Below are positions 50,197 through 58,679 of a DNA stretch of 64,000 bases, one piece after another. The notes under the pieces were generated by a model. It saw only the letters and a program-made list of their open reading frames with translations. It was not told where the DNA came from and did not search any database. Position 1 is the stretch's first letter. Each line of letters opens with the position of its first letter. Position numbers and translations under genes: made by a program. Source of the stretch: DASPJR01 sp035628505 (lineage in GTDB: Bacteria; Planctomycetota; SZUA-567; H5-PLA8); the NCBI GenBank assembly GCA_035628505.1, contig DASPJR010000184.1, forward strand, positions 1-64,000, read 5' to 3'.

Positions 50197-52193
50197 GCAC
50201 CGAAGCTGAACTCGAGAAGAACCAGGAAATGGAGCGGCGGCTGAAGGCCGGCCTGGCCGTACGGCCCATGAGTCCCGCCGTGCGCGAGCGGCTCAGCGCC
50301 GCGGCCGTTCCTGTGCCGGTTCACGCGCCGCCACACGCACGAAACATCTGGCGCGTTGCCGCCGCCCTCGCAGCGCTTGCCGCAGGCATTGCCGCCGCCG
50401 TTTTTATCGATCGCGGAGACGGCCCGCAGAAGCGCATTGCCCGTCCCACAGAAGACGAGAATACGATTCAGGCTCGATTGTATGATCTGCAGCCGCTGAT
50501 TCTTGCCGCGCAAAACGACGAGGCGCTGCGTTCGCGCTTTTTTGTCGTAGACGCTCAGCCCTCGGCCGACACGAAGGCGCTGGCGTCCGCCATCCTGGCA
50601 CACTGCGCGACGGTGTCGGGCGGCAGCGTTTCACTGCTTGAAGGCCTGCCGCAGTTACAGGCGCTCGGCCCGGCCCGCTACCAGGCACAGGTTCAGCAAT
50701 TGCTTCAGGAGCTTGCGCGCAAAGAACGTCCCGCTGACGCTGCGGGTATTCTGCTTTCTTTTGTGCTCATCGAAACCACGCCGGGAAAACTGTCCGAGCT
50801 GCTTGCCGGAATCAAGCCTGCGCAGAAGCCGGCAGGACCGTGGATCGTGGAGGCGCCTGACGCGGCGCAGATTCGCTCGCGCGCCGAGAAACTCGGGCAG
50901 ATCATGCAGTCTCCGCGCGTGGTGTCGCTGCCCGGAGAATTGTTCACGCTGTCTGTCGGCGAGCAGACGCAGTACGTTTCGGATTATGACAAGGACACGC
51001 TGAAGCCAGTCAAAAATGTGCTGGAGCTCGGCATGCGCTCGGCGGGCGTGGCGCGCATCAATTCTTCCGTGACACCGACCGGGGTAAACGTTTCGTTTCG
51101 CCTTCAGTACACGGAGCTTCAGGAGCGGATCAAAAATCGTGCACGCTCGAAAACGCTGCCGCCCGGCGAGTTCATCGAAATCGACGCGCAGGACCGGCCG
51201 CTCGACGAAATTGTTGCGCAGATCGCGGAGGCGCTACCGCACAAACTGAGTTTCTCCACGCGCAACCCAGCTGTCCCGGCTGTCAGCTTTCATTTCGAAG
51301 GCCGGCCGCGCCAGGCGCTTGCGGCGCTGGCTGTGGAATATGGGTTGACTATCGTCGACGACAAAGCCGGTACGGTCCGCGTCGAAGATCCCCAGCGCGT
51401 CACTCGCAATTTCGATAAAGCGGACGTTCACGAGATCGTGCGCTATCTTGCAATGCGCGCAGAGAAGCGGATCGTTCTCGATAGCAGGGTAAGTGGCGTG
51501 GAAAGTCTGCGCTTCGACAATGTTCCCTGGAGAACCGCGCTGGAGCGCCTCGCAAAAGCGCGCGACTGTGTGATTCTCGGCTCAGACAGCCTGCAAATTA
51601 TTCCAAGAACTGCACTTTCGCAGAAGGTGGACATTCGCGTGTTCCGTCCACGATACCTGAGTGCCGCAAGCGTGCTCTACACGAGTGTTTCACCGATTAC
51701 TGGCCAGAAGAGTGAAGTTACGCTGCTGGATGCGATGCAAAAAGTTAGCAGCTTCGGCACTATATCAGCAGACAAAAAGACGGGCCAGATTGTTGTGCGC
51801 GATGCGGTCGCGGGACTGGACGCGTTGCAGACGTTCCTGGAACAGGTCGATCTGCCGCCGCTGGAGCGGACGCCCGACCTGCTGCTCGAACAGATGCTCA
51901 CACGCCGCTGCGAATCGCGCTTCGGAGCCGAGCTTTCCGCCGGACGCGCCCTGCTGGCGTGCATTCTTCCGACACATTCGGGACTCGACGAAGCGGCGCT
52001 TCCGGTCGCCGGCCATAGCCGCCAGGAACTGACGCCTATGCCGCTGAGCTTCCTGCAGAACTCTCCGGAGCGCTGGTACTTGCTGCCGTCCGAAATCAAC
52101 AAGCGGCTGCGGGAAGAAAAAGTGATGGTGATTCTGATGAGCGCGGAGCCGGATCCGAGCGCGAAGCCGCTGAGTACGCCGCCGGAGTTCTAA
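50193..52193 (+). CDS. Single-pass membrane protein with secretin-related domains, coupled to the ECF sigma gene
   Basis: 666 residues, ATG overlapping the sigma stop. The cytoplasmic N-terminus (~1-50, 'MERRLKAGLAVRPMSPAVRERL') would contact the sigma factor. The membrane helix is 'IWRVAAALAALAAGIAAAVFI'. The periplasmic part contains a secretin-core-like segment (~245-310, 'SPRVVSLPGELFTLSVGEQTQYVSD', 'INSSVTPTGVNVSFRLQYTEL'). Two STN-like modules follow ('PLDEIVAQIAEALPHKLSFS', 'VHEIVRYLAMRAEKRIVLDSRVSGVESLRFDNVPWRTALERL'), then a secretin_N-like unit ('ADKKTGQIVVRDAVAGLDALQTFLEQVDLPP'). The order differs from true secretins and no outer-membrane barrel end is evident. Likely an anti-sigma/transducer that borrowed secretin domains. 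Confidence 0.7.
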   Translation: MSTEAELEKNQEMERRLKAGLAVRPMSPAVRERLSAAAVPVPVHAPPHARNIWRVAAALAALAAGIAAAVFIDRGDGPQKRIARPTEDENTIQARLYDLQPLILAAQNDEALRSRFFVVDAQPSADTKALASAILAHCATVSGGSVSLLEGLPQLQALGPARYQAQVQQLLQELARKERPADAAGILLSFVLIETTPGKLSELLAGIKPAQKPAGPWIVEAPDAAQIRSRAEKLGQIMQSPRVVSLPGELFTLSVGEQTQYVSDYDKDTLKPVKNVLELGMRSAGVARINSSVTPTGVNVSFRLQYTELQERIKNRARSKTLPPGEFIEIDAQDRPLDEIVAQIAEALPHKLSFSTRNPAVPAVSFHFEGRPRQALAALAVEYGLTIVDDKAGTVRVEDPQRVTRNFDKADVHEIVRYLAMRAEKRIVLDSRVSGVESLRFDNVPWRTALERLAKARDCVILGSDSLQIIPRTALSQKVDIRVFRPRYLSAASVLYTSVSPITGQKSEVTLLDAMQKVSSFGTISADKKTGQIVVRDAVAGLDALQTFLEQVDLPPLERTPDLLLEQMLTRRCESRFGAELSAGRALLACILPTHSGLDEAALPVAGHSRQELTPMPLSFLQNSPERWYLLPSEINKRLREEKVMVILMSAEPDPSAKPLSTPPEF

Positions 52194-52198
52194 AACTC

Positions 52199-52335
52199 GA
52201 AGCTCGAAATCCGAAACAAACTCAAAATTCAAAGGAGAGAATGCTCGAAACTGCTTGGCGCCTTGCCTATTTCGAGCATTTGAATTTGGTGTGTTTTGAA
52301 TTTGTTTCGGGTTTCGAATTCGTGCTTCGTGCTTC
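52199..52335. repeat. ~137-base palindromic intergenic element, copy 1
   Basis: Left arm GAAGCTCGAAATCCGAAACA..., right arm ...TGTTTCGGGTTTCGAATTCGTGCTTC. The inner stem AATGCTCGAAA/TTTCGAGCATT is perfect. It lies between convergent genes ending at 52193 and 52351. It is AT-rich against a GC-rich background. A second copy lies at 56609-56750. It could fold into a long hairpin on either strand. Confidence 0.75.
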
Positions 52336-52350
52336 TCCCGTCATTAGTCG

Positions 52351-53436
52351 TCAAACGATCAGGCATGCGTCGCCATAACTATAGAAGCGGTACTTTTCCG
52401 CAACGGCGTGCTCGTACGCGCGCTTGACGAACTCTATTCCGTCGGTGCTGCCGGGCGCGGCGAAGGCGCAGATCAGCATCAGCAGGCTCGATTTAGGGAT
52501 GTGGAAATTCGTGAGCAGGCCATCCGCGATTCTGAACGTGTACGGTGGGTGGACGAAAAGGTTCGTAGAGCCCGAAAAATCCCGCGGAGTGTCCAGTATG
52601 CCCGCGGGCGCAAGGCCGCCTTCAAGCGCGCGCAGGCTCGTCGTGCCGACAGCGATCACACGCCGGCCTTCACGCTTTGCGGCGGCAATCGCGGCGACGC
52701 TCGCAGCCGTAATTGTGAATGGTTCGGGGTCGACGAAGTGGTCTTCGACGCGGTCGGCTTTGACTGGGCGGAACGTCCCCGGGCCGACATGGAGCGTCAG
52801 CTCGCAGCGCTGCACGCCGCAATCTTTGAGCTCCGCCAGCAACCGTTCGCTGAAATGCAGCCCCGCAGTCGGTGCGGCCACCGCTCCGGGCGTCTGCGCA
52901 AACACGGTCTGGTAGCGCTGCCGGTCGGCGTCGGACGACGGTCCCGGATCGCGCCGGATGTACGGCGGCAGCGGCACTTCGCCGTTGGCCAGAACGTACG
53001 CGTTGAATTCGCTCTCGCCGATGGCAATTTCGATCACATCACCAGCCTCGCCGTGCCGTTCGAGTAGCGTGACTTTTGGTCCATTGGTGAGCGTAAACGT
53101 TTCGCCCGTCTTCAGCTTTCCGCCGGATTTGGTCAGCACGCGTCGAATCGTTCGGCCGGCCGGAGAGATTTCTCCGGAGGGCGGAAGCAATAGAAACTCC
53201 ACCTTTCCGCCGCTTGAATCGCGCGTAGCACGAAGGCGGGCCGGAATAACACGCGTGTTATTGACCACCAGCAGATCGCCGGGGCGCAGAATGCTGGGAA
53301 GATCACGAACAGCCCGGTCGCTCCAGGTGCGCGCCGCACGGTTGAGTACCATCAACCGCGACGCATCCCGGTCTGCAAGCGGCTCCTGGGCCACCAGTTG
53401 CTCGGGAAGATGAAAATCAAAGAGGGCAGTCTGCAC
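52351..53436 (-). CDS. queA: S-adenosylmethionine:tRNA ribosyltransferase-isomerase QueA
   Basis: 361 residues, normal for QueA. The N-terminus 'FDFHLPEQLVAQEPLADRDASRLMVLNR' and the blocks 'DLPSILRPGDLLVVNNTRVIPARL', 'PLPPYIRRDPGPSSDADRQRYQTVFAQTPGAVAAPTAGLHFSERLL', 'LTLHVGPGTFRPVKADRVEDH' and 'TDGIEFVKRAYEHAVAEKYRFYSYGDACLI' are all canonical. QueA moves the ribosyl group of SAM onto preQ1-tRNA in queuosine synthesis. No other que gene lies in the window. A CCGTG-type repeat lies immediately upstream. Confidence 0.96.
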   Translation of the reverse strand: MQTALFDFHLPEQLVAQEPLADRDASRLMVLNRAARTWSDRAVRDLPSILRPGDLLVVNNTRVIPARLRATRDSSGGKVEFLLLPPSGEISPAGRTIRRVLTKSGGKLKTGETFTLTNGPKVTLLERHGEAGDVIEIAIGESEFNAYVLANGEVPLPPYIRRDPGPSSDADRQRYQTVFAQTPGAVAAPTAGLHFSERLLAELKDCGVQRCELTLHVGPGTFRPVKADRVEDHFVDPEPFTITAASVAAIAAAKREGRRVIAVGTTSLRALEGGLAPAGILDTPRDFSGSTNLFVHPPYTFRIADGLLTNFHIPKSSLLMLICAFAAPGSTDGIEFVKRAYEHAVAEKYRFYSYGDACLIV

Positions 53437-53447
53437 GCGACGGAATC

Positions 53448-53489
53448 CACTACTTCAACACGGAGGCACGGGGGACACGGAGATCACGG
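53448..53489. repeat. CCGTG-rich intergenic repeat, copy 2
   Basis: On the + strand CACTACTTCAACACGGAGG..., the reverse complement of the type at 25587-25627 (both share GTGTTGAAGT-x-GTG followed by short CTCCGTG units). It lies 12 bases upstream of the queA start, in the spacer to the HEAT-repeat gene. Confidence 0.6.
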
Positions 53490-53516
53490 AGCGGCGGAAA
53501 AGTCTTCGCCGCACGA

Positions 53517-54716
53517 TTACTTGTCGATCAGCTTAAGAGCAGCGTTGATGGCCTCTTTCAGCGCACCTTCCTCGGTGTTCACCTTCTTTAGGTCCGGCAC
53601 CGCAGCTTTTGCTTCCGCGCCCATGGCACCCAGGATTGCAGCAGCGCGCTCGCGTGAATCCGGATCGTTGTTTTCATCTTCAATAATGTCCACCAGCTCT
53701 TCGATCCCGCTTTTGGCGGCGGCGCCGAGCACCATCAGGACTTCGGCGGCCTGATTGCGGATGTGCTTGTCGTCGTCAGTGAGCAGCTCAATTAGATCGG
53801 TCGTGGCGCTTTCGGAATCCTTGGGATCCATCTTCGCCCACCCCGCGGGCCCGATCTTTTTCAGAATGCCGGCGGCCGTGCGGCGCAGCGGCTTTTCGTC
53901 GCTGCTCAGGTAGCCGATCAGGTCATCCACGGCGTCAGTCGCGTCCGGCCCCAGCGCTTCAAGCACCGAAGCGGCCAGGCGGCGCGTGCCTTTGTCTTCA
54001 CTGTCCAGCATGAACGATAGGTCGCCCGCAGCCTCTCTGGCGGCCGGGCCCATGCTCTTGAGAATCTCTGCGGAACTCTTCTTCACCTGCAGCCGCTCGT
54101 CGTCGACGGCGCGTGCCAGGTCCGTTGCCGCGGCAGCGCCAAACTCCTGCAAACGTTTGGTGGCTTCTGCCGTCACTCCTGGGTCGGCTGAGGCCAGATC
54201 TTCAATGTACTTGTCGATCAGATCGGATTCGACGGCGGCATTCACCAGGCCGATAAACGTAGCACGATTACCTTCGCGTTCCTTCGGATCGGCGGCGTTG
54301 AGCTTTGAGAATAGTTCGTCAAAGACCTTCTGATTCGCCTTCCGCAGATTGGAAACGATCGTTGCGAATTTCACCTTGCCGGCTTCCTGAACGGCGGCAT
54401 CCGACGCCGAGACTTCCACCAGCAGCGTCTTGGCGTAGGGCTTTTCATTCTGTTTGATCTGCTCTTCAAGGCTTTTCAGCAGCGCCCCCGCGGCCATGTT
54501 GCGCGCAGCGACGTCGGCACCGTTCACGTCAGCGATGAGCTTCGGAAGGTCGGGGATATCCGCATTCTTATTGTTCACGACCTGCGCAGCAGGATTTGCA
54601 GCCGGTGTGGTCGCCGGTGCGGTTGCAGGCTGCTTGGCATCGCTTTCACCGCAGAAACTTCCGGTTGTGAAGAAGGCGACAAGAAGAAGCATTGCTCGTA
54701 ATAGGGTCTGATTCAT
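53517..54716 (-). CDS. Exported HEAT-repeat protein
   Basis: The start is ATG 54716. 399 residues. The signal peptide 'LLRAMLLLVAFFTTGSFCGES' is followed by a Pro/Ala-rich linker (~25-50). The rest is a run of HEAT/armadillo units ('IADVNGADVAARNMAAGALLKSL', 'GTRRLAASVLEALGPDATDAVDDLIGYLSSDEKPLRRTAAGILKKIGPAG', 'DDKHIRNQAAEVLMVLGAAAKSGIEELVDIIEDENNDPDSRERAAAILGAMG'). 'GSFC' may be a lipobox-like site (Cys ~24). Presumed periplasmic scaffold; such proteins are common in Planctomycetota. Partner unknown. Confidence 0.8.
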   Translation of the reverse strand: MNQTLLRAMLLLVAFFTTGSFCGESDAKQPATAPATTPAANPAAQVVNNKNADIPDLPKLIADVNGADVAARNMAAGALLKSLEEQIKQNEKPYAKTLLVEVSASDAAVQEAGKVKFATIVSNLRKANQKVFDELFSKLNAADPKEREGNRATFIGLVNAAVESDLIDKYIEDLASADPGVTAEATKRLQEFGAAAATDLARAVDDERLQVKKSSAEILKSMGPAAREAAGDLSFMLDSEDKGTRRLAASVLEALGPDATDAVDDLIGYLSSDEKPLRRTAAGILKKIGPAGWAKMDPKDSESATTDLIELLTDDDKHIRNQAAEVLMVLGAAAKSGIEELVDIIEDENNDPDSRERAAAILGAMGAEAKAAVPDLKKVNTEEGALKEAINAALKLIDK

Positions 54717-54824
54717 GATCAATTCCGTCCGCCTAACGAATGGCCCTCACCTGCCCGTTTTACACTGTTTGCCATGACGAATGGGAGGGGGTATACCTTC
54801 ACGGCCAACTGGAGATTACCACGC

Positions 54825-55613
54825 ATGGCCTCCGAAACAAACAAAGGCCAGCTTGCCGGGCTGGTTGCCCTCATAACCGGGGGCGGAAGCGGCATAGGAC
54901 GCGGGATCGCCCTGGCCTTCGCGCGGGAAGGCGCCGCAGTCGCGGTCACCGGCCGGCGCAAGGCACTTCTCGACCAGGCCGTCTCCGAAATCCAGCTGAT
55001 CGGCGGAAAAGCGGCGGGCATCTGCGGTGACGTCTCTAAAGCCGCCGATTGCAAACGCATGATCGCCGAGTGCGCTACGCAGCTCGGCGGACTTCACATC
55101 CTCGTGAACAATGCCGGCGTCGCTCGCTTTGGTGCTCTGGAGCAGACACCGGACGAGGACATCGCGGCGATGATCGACATTAACCTGCGCGGCGTCATGC
55201 TGCTGAGCAAATATGCGATCCCGGAATTGGCCCGGCAGCGTGCCGGCAAGCGCGCCTGCATCCTGAATATCGGAACGAGTGCCGCGGAAACGCCAATCAA
55301 GAATTTTTCGGTTTATACATCCGCCAAGGCGGCGCTGCTGCAGTTTACGCGCTGCCTGGCGCTGGAGCTGGCCGAGCAGAACATTCGCGTCAACTGCATC
55401 AATCCCGGCGTTGTGGAAACACCCATTTTCGAAACGATGATGCCGCAGGCGCACGTGGCTGCGGCGATGAGCAATTTTGCAAGTCAGACACCGCTCGGTC
55501 GCGTGGGCCAGCCGCGCGACATCGCTGAGGCGGCACTATTTCTAAGCAGCACGCGTGCGGAATGGATTACCGGCGCGACGCTGACTGTGGACGGCGGAAT
55601 CAGCCTGACCTGA
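54825..55613 (+). CDS. Short-chain dehydrogenase/reductase (SDR)
   Basis: ATG 54825 has GGAG ten bases upstream; ATG 54774 is an in-frame alternative without a ribosome site. 262 residues. Classical SDR motifs: 'ALITGGGSGIGRGIALAF' (TGxxxGIG), 'ILVNNAGVA' (NNAG), Ser in 'LNIGTSAAETP', 'YTSAKAALLQF' (Y-x-x-x-K), 'VNCINPGVVETPIF' and 'ITGATLTVDGGI'. NAD(P)-dependent, FabG-like; substrate not determinable. It is divergent from the HEAT-repeat gene and 20 bases upstream of the next gene. Confidence 0.9.
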   Translation: MASETNKGQLAGLVALITGGGSGIGRGIALAFAREGAAVAVTGRRKALLDQAVSEIQLIGGKAAGICGDVSKAADCKRMIAECATQLGGLHILVNNAGVARFGALEQTPDEDIAAMIDINLRGVMLLSKYAIPELARQRAGKRACILNIGTSAAETPIKNFSVYTSAKAALLQFTRCLALELAEQNIRVNCINPGVVETPIFETMMPQAHVAAAMSNFASQTPLGRVGQPRDIAEAALFLSSTRAEWITGATLTVDGGISLT

Positions 55614-55633
55614 CGAACGTGGCACGATAATCA

Positions 55634-56590
55634 ATGAGCGACGACCTTTATATCCCCGGTGAACTGCTTCCGCGCGACCGGCGCTACCGTCCCGAGACGC
55701 AGGGATTCTTTATCTGGCTGCTGATCCGCTGCGTGTGGCTTGGCGCCTTGTGGATGGTGCTCGCTGTCCTGTATGCGATTTTTTCGCGGCGCGTCATGCT
55801 TCCATGGAACGGCACAGAAGCCTGGTACGTTCTGTGCGGCGCGTACTTTGCCTTTGTGCTGCTGCGGGGAATGCTGCGACGTATACAGGCAGCCACGAGT
55901 CTGCAGCAGATTGCTGAAGCCCAGGCGCTGCTGCAAAGCGGAGAAACACACAAGGCCGCGACGATTCTGGAGAACCTCTGCGTGACGGCGCGAATGACGC
56001 CGCGGGCGCATGCGCTGGCAGTCTTCGAGCGCGGGCGCTGCTTTCTCTTGAGCGGCCGTGCCGACCAGGCGCTATCGTTGTTTTTTGCCGCCTATTCCAG
56101 CGGCTGGCTGCGTTCTAGGAAGCCCGGCAAGGCGCATCTGCTTTCGGTTCTCACGAGTCAGATCGCCACGTGCTACGCGATCAACAATGATTTGCCCAAC
56201 GCTGAGAAGTGGCAGGGAGTCGCTCACGACCTTGCCGCGCCGGGATCTGAAACCGCGCTGCTCCTGATGGATACGCTCATCGGCATCCGCAACGGGCGCT
56301 TTGTCGTCGTGGCGCGCGATGCCGAATCGGCGCTCGCGCGTGGCAGCGTGAAGTTTGCGCCAGCCGAAGAAAAACTTCTGCTGGTGCTCAGCGCCTTCGC
56401 CTTGTCGCAGGCCAATCCAAATGCAGTTCACGACCAGAAAATCGCCGAGCTCGTCCAGCGCGCGCAGCCAGTCACTATCGGCCAGTTCGACTACCTGCTC
56501 GCCTACTGGCCCGAGCTGCGCGAATTCCTCGCCGCTCACCAGATGTCGGCGGCTCCCACTGCCACGGAAGCGGGCAAGCCTGTGCCTTAA
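55634..56590 (+). CDS. Membrane protein with TPR-like helical domain
   Basis: 318 residues. Two N-terminal helices ('FFIWLLIRCVWLGALWMVLAVLYAIF' and 'AWYVLCGAYFAFVLLRGML') are followed by a cytoplasmic helical-repeat region ('IAEAQALLQSGETHKAATILENLCV', 'ALAVFERGRCFLLSGRADQALSLFFAAYSSG', 'SQIATCYAINNDLPNAEKWQGVAHDL') with TPR-like A/G-x-Y patterning. Function unknown. The weak ribosome site and 20-base gap suggest co-transcription with the SDR. Confidence 0.7.
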   Translation: MSDDLYIPGELLPRDRRYRPETQGFFIWLLIRCVWLGALWMVLAVLYAIFSRRVMLPWNGTEAWYVLCGAYFAFVLLRGMLRRIQAATSLQQIAEAQALLQSGETHKAATILENLCVTARMTPRAHALAVFERGRCFLLSGRADQALSLFFAAYSSGWLRSRKPGKAHLLSVLTSQIATCYAINNDLPNAEKWQGVAHDLAAPGSETALLLMDTLIGIRNGRFVVVARDAESALARGSVKFAPAEEKLLLVLSAFALSQANPNAVHDQKIAELVQRAQPVTIGQFDYLLAYWPELREFLAAHQMSAAPTATEAGKPVP

Positions 56591-56608
56591 AGAACGAGTG
56601 ACGGATAA

Positions 56609-56750
56609 AGCACGAAGCACGAAATCCGAAATTCGAAACAAATTCAAAGCACAAAATCTAAATGCTCGAAACTGCCTGCCGCTACGCAGTTTTGAGCATT
56701 CTCTCATTTGAATTTCGAGTTTGTTTCGGATGTCGATATTCGAATGCGGA
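56609..56750. repeat. ~140-base palindromic intergenic element, copy 2
   Basis: GCACGAAGCACGAAATCCGA... opposite ...TTGTTTCGGATGTCGATATTCG, with centre ATGCTCGAAACTG / CAGTTTTGAGCAT. Same sequence type and same setting (between convergent genes) as 52199-52335. Confidence 0.75.
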
Positions 56751-56777
56751 TTTTGCCCGCGGCTATCATCAAAAGAA

Positions 56778-56800
56778 AAAGCGGCTACTAGGGCCGCTTT
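56778..56800 (-). terminator. Rho-independent terminator of the porin gene
   Basis: AAAGCGGC-7-base loop-GCCGCTTT, followed on the minus strand by TTTTTCTTTT, 45 bases after the porin stop. Confidence 0.8.
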
Positions 56801-56844
56801 CCACTTTCGAACTTTCAGATCCAATCCTTATGCATCATGCATTA

Positions 56845-58434
56845 TTAGAACATCAGCTGGTAGCTGACCATCCAAACGTTGTTTTTGACCTCGCGCAGGC
56901 GGCGGGCGGGCTGGTTGGTCTCGTCTTCCTGCTCGTTGACGAACATGTACAGGTAGCTGACGCGGTGGCGGTAGCCGGCCTCATATGCGTTGGCGCCGAC
57001 CGTGAGCACCTGCGTGCGGAACTTGTCAGTGTGCGTGTCGGGCTTGGCAAGGTCCTCAGTGATGATGTTGGCAAATTCTTCATAGCGCACCACGATTTCC
57101 AGCGGGCGCAGCACACGCTTAACCAGGCCCAGGTAGCGGTTGTCGCTGCCGCCTTCGAGCTTTTCGGCAAAGATGCTTTCGCTCAAGCGGTAGCCGGCGC
57201 CGACATAGAAGCCCTCGCGGCTGAACGGCTTGGGCGACGTCTGCTCGCCATTCGGGCCGCCGCCGAGGCCGAAGGCATTCACAGACAGCGGAACAGTGCG
57301 ATCCTTGTGGTAACCGTATTCGCCGCGCAGCCAGAAGCCTTTTGTCGGGCCCATGGGTTTGTAGTACGCCCAAGCCGCATGGCGGATGGCGCTGGTCTCA
57401 TCGCGGTTGAGGCCGTTGAGCGCGTCGTCAACCGGGTTGTCATTGGCCGATTCGCCGTGCACGCCGAACTGTCCGGAGTAGCCGAGTTCCAGGCTGCCCC
57501 AGGGTCCGCAGTTCCAGATGGGCCGGACGAGCGCGCTGATCAGGAAATCTTTGTGGTCGTTGTCGTCCGAGCGGTTGCCGAACTGTCCCAGCCCGATCGT
57601 GTTAGGGCCAGCGGTGCCGAAGAAATTGCCGGCGCCACCGAACACTCCGGTCCAGTACTGGAAGCGGTCATCCCACCAGGTTCCGTGAACCTGCAGGCCC
57701 AGGTCGCGCTCGTCGTTGATCTGCGTGATCATCGCGCGTTCGCCGAAGTCCAGGTTGCCGCTGTCGCGCGGGCCTTCTTCGCCGAACTTGGGCTTAAACT
57801 GTCCAATGGTAAAATCGTGGTGCGGAACGACGCCATGGTAATTGATGTAGGCATCGAGCAGCAGGCGGTTGCCCGTGCCTGAGCCGGTCTGAACGGCGGC
57901 GACTTCGGCGGTACTGCCGCCAACGTCGTTAACCTGGGCAAATTCCGGGCTCAGGAATCGGCGCGACTTGAACAGGCCCTGATTGCTGGGGGCGCGAATA
58001 ATGCTGTCCTGCTGGCGGGCCGGATCGATGGCGACATAGGCGTGAATGTTTTCGTGCACATCCATGCCGAAGCGCAGTTCCGTGCGGCGCAGGAAATAGC
58101 CGCCGTTATTGATGTGTTCATTTGTGCCGGCTGGCCGGTCGTCGGTGAACCCGAAGACGTCCTTGGTGTCCTTGCCACGCGGGCTGACGTTCCAGAGCTG
58201 CAGCAGACCGCCGATTTCCAGCTTGCCGGTCTTGGTCGTCACTGCGGCGTTGGGGCCGAACTTGTTCTGCGTGAGTTGATCGACGCGGCCGATAGCGGGT
58301 GCCTTGGTGGTGGCCTGCTGGTTCAGCCGCTTGCGGAGATCTTCGACCTCGCGTCGCAGTTCGTCGACGCTGACGCCAGCCTGGACTGAAGTAATGGTCA
58401 GAACAGCCAATAAGGTACCTAAAGCAAATCGCAT
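56845..58434 (-). CDS. Outer-membrane porin (OprP/OprO-like) with N-terminal coiled coil
   Basis: The start is ATG 58434, with GGGAGG about six bases upstream. 529 residues. The signal peptide 'FALGTLLAVLTITSVQAG' is followed by a short coiled coil ('VDELRREVEDLRKRLNQQ') that would trimerise. A 16-18-strand barrel follows: 'GYFLRRTELRFGMDVHENIHAYVAIDPARQQ' and 'FTIGQFKPKFGEEGPRDSGNLDFGERAMITQINDERDLGLQVHGTWW', typical of phosphate-selective porins. The last residues 'NNVWMVSYQLMF' end in the C-terminal Phe recognised by the BAM machinery. Shows the organism is didermic. Anion or phosphate uptake is the usual role; specificity not shown. Confidence 0.88.
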   Translation of the reverse strand: MRFALGTLLAVLTITSVQAGVSVDELRREVEDLRKRLNQQATTKAPAIGRVDQLTQNKFGPNAAVTTKTGKLEIGGLLQLWNVSPRGKDTKDVFGFTDDRPAGTNEHINNGGYFLRRTELRFGMDVHENIHAYVAIDPARQQDSIIRAPSNQGLFKSRRFLSPEFAQVNDVGGSTAEVAAVQTGSGTGNRLLLDAYINYHGVVPHHDFTIGQFKPKFGEEGPRDSGNLDFGERAMITQINDERDLGLQVHGTWWDDRFQYWTGVFGGAGNFFGTAGPNTIGLGQFGNRSDDNDHKDFLISALVRPIWNCGPWGSLELGYSGQFGVHGESANDNPVDDALNGLNRDETSAIRHAAWAYYKPMGPTKGFWLRGEYGYHKDRTVPLSVNAFGLGGGPNGEQTSPKPFSREGFYVGAGYRLSESIFAEKLEGGSDNRYLGLVKRVLRPLEIVVRYEEFANIITEDLAKPDTHTDKFRTQVLTVGANAYEAGYRHRVSYLYMFVNEQEDETNQPARRLREVKNNVWMVSYQLMF

Positions 58435-58679
58435 TACTTCCCTCCCCCCGGGAACCCGCATCGAGCAGAACCGTGCCATGAGTCGTCCATAGATATCAAC
58501 AAAATGCCTTCTGGCAAGACGACGTTTAAGATTTTTTTCCGCACATTGTGCGCATTGACTGGAATCATTTCTTTTATACAGTGTTCTTAGTGCTCAGGCT
58601 GGCAACAAAGCAACCTCTGGCACGTCGTAAATTCACGAACAGTCGGCTGCTTTCAAAGGCCCGAACAGGGACGCTCCTC

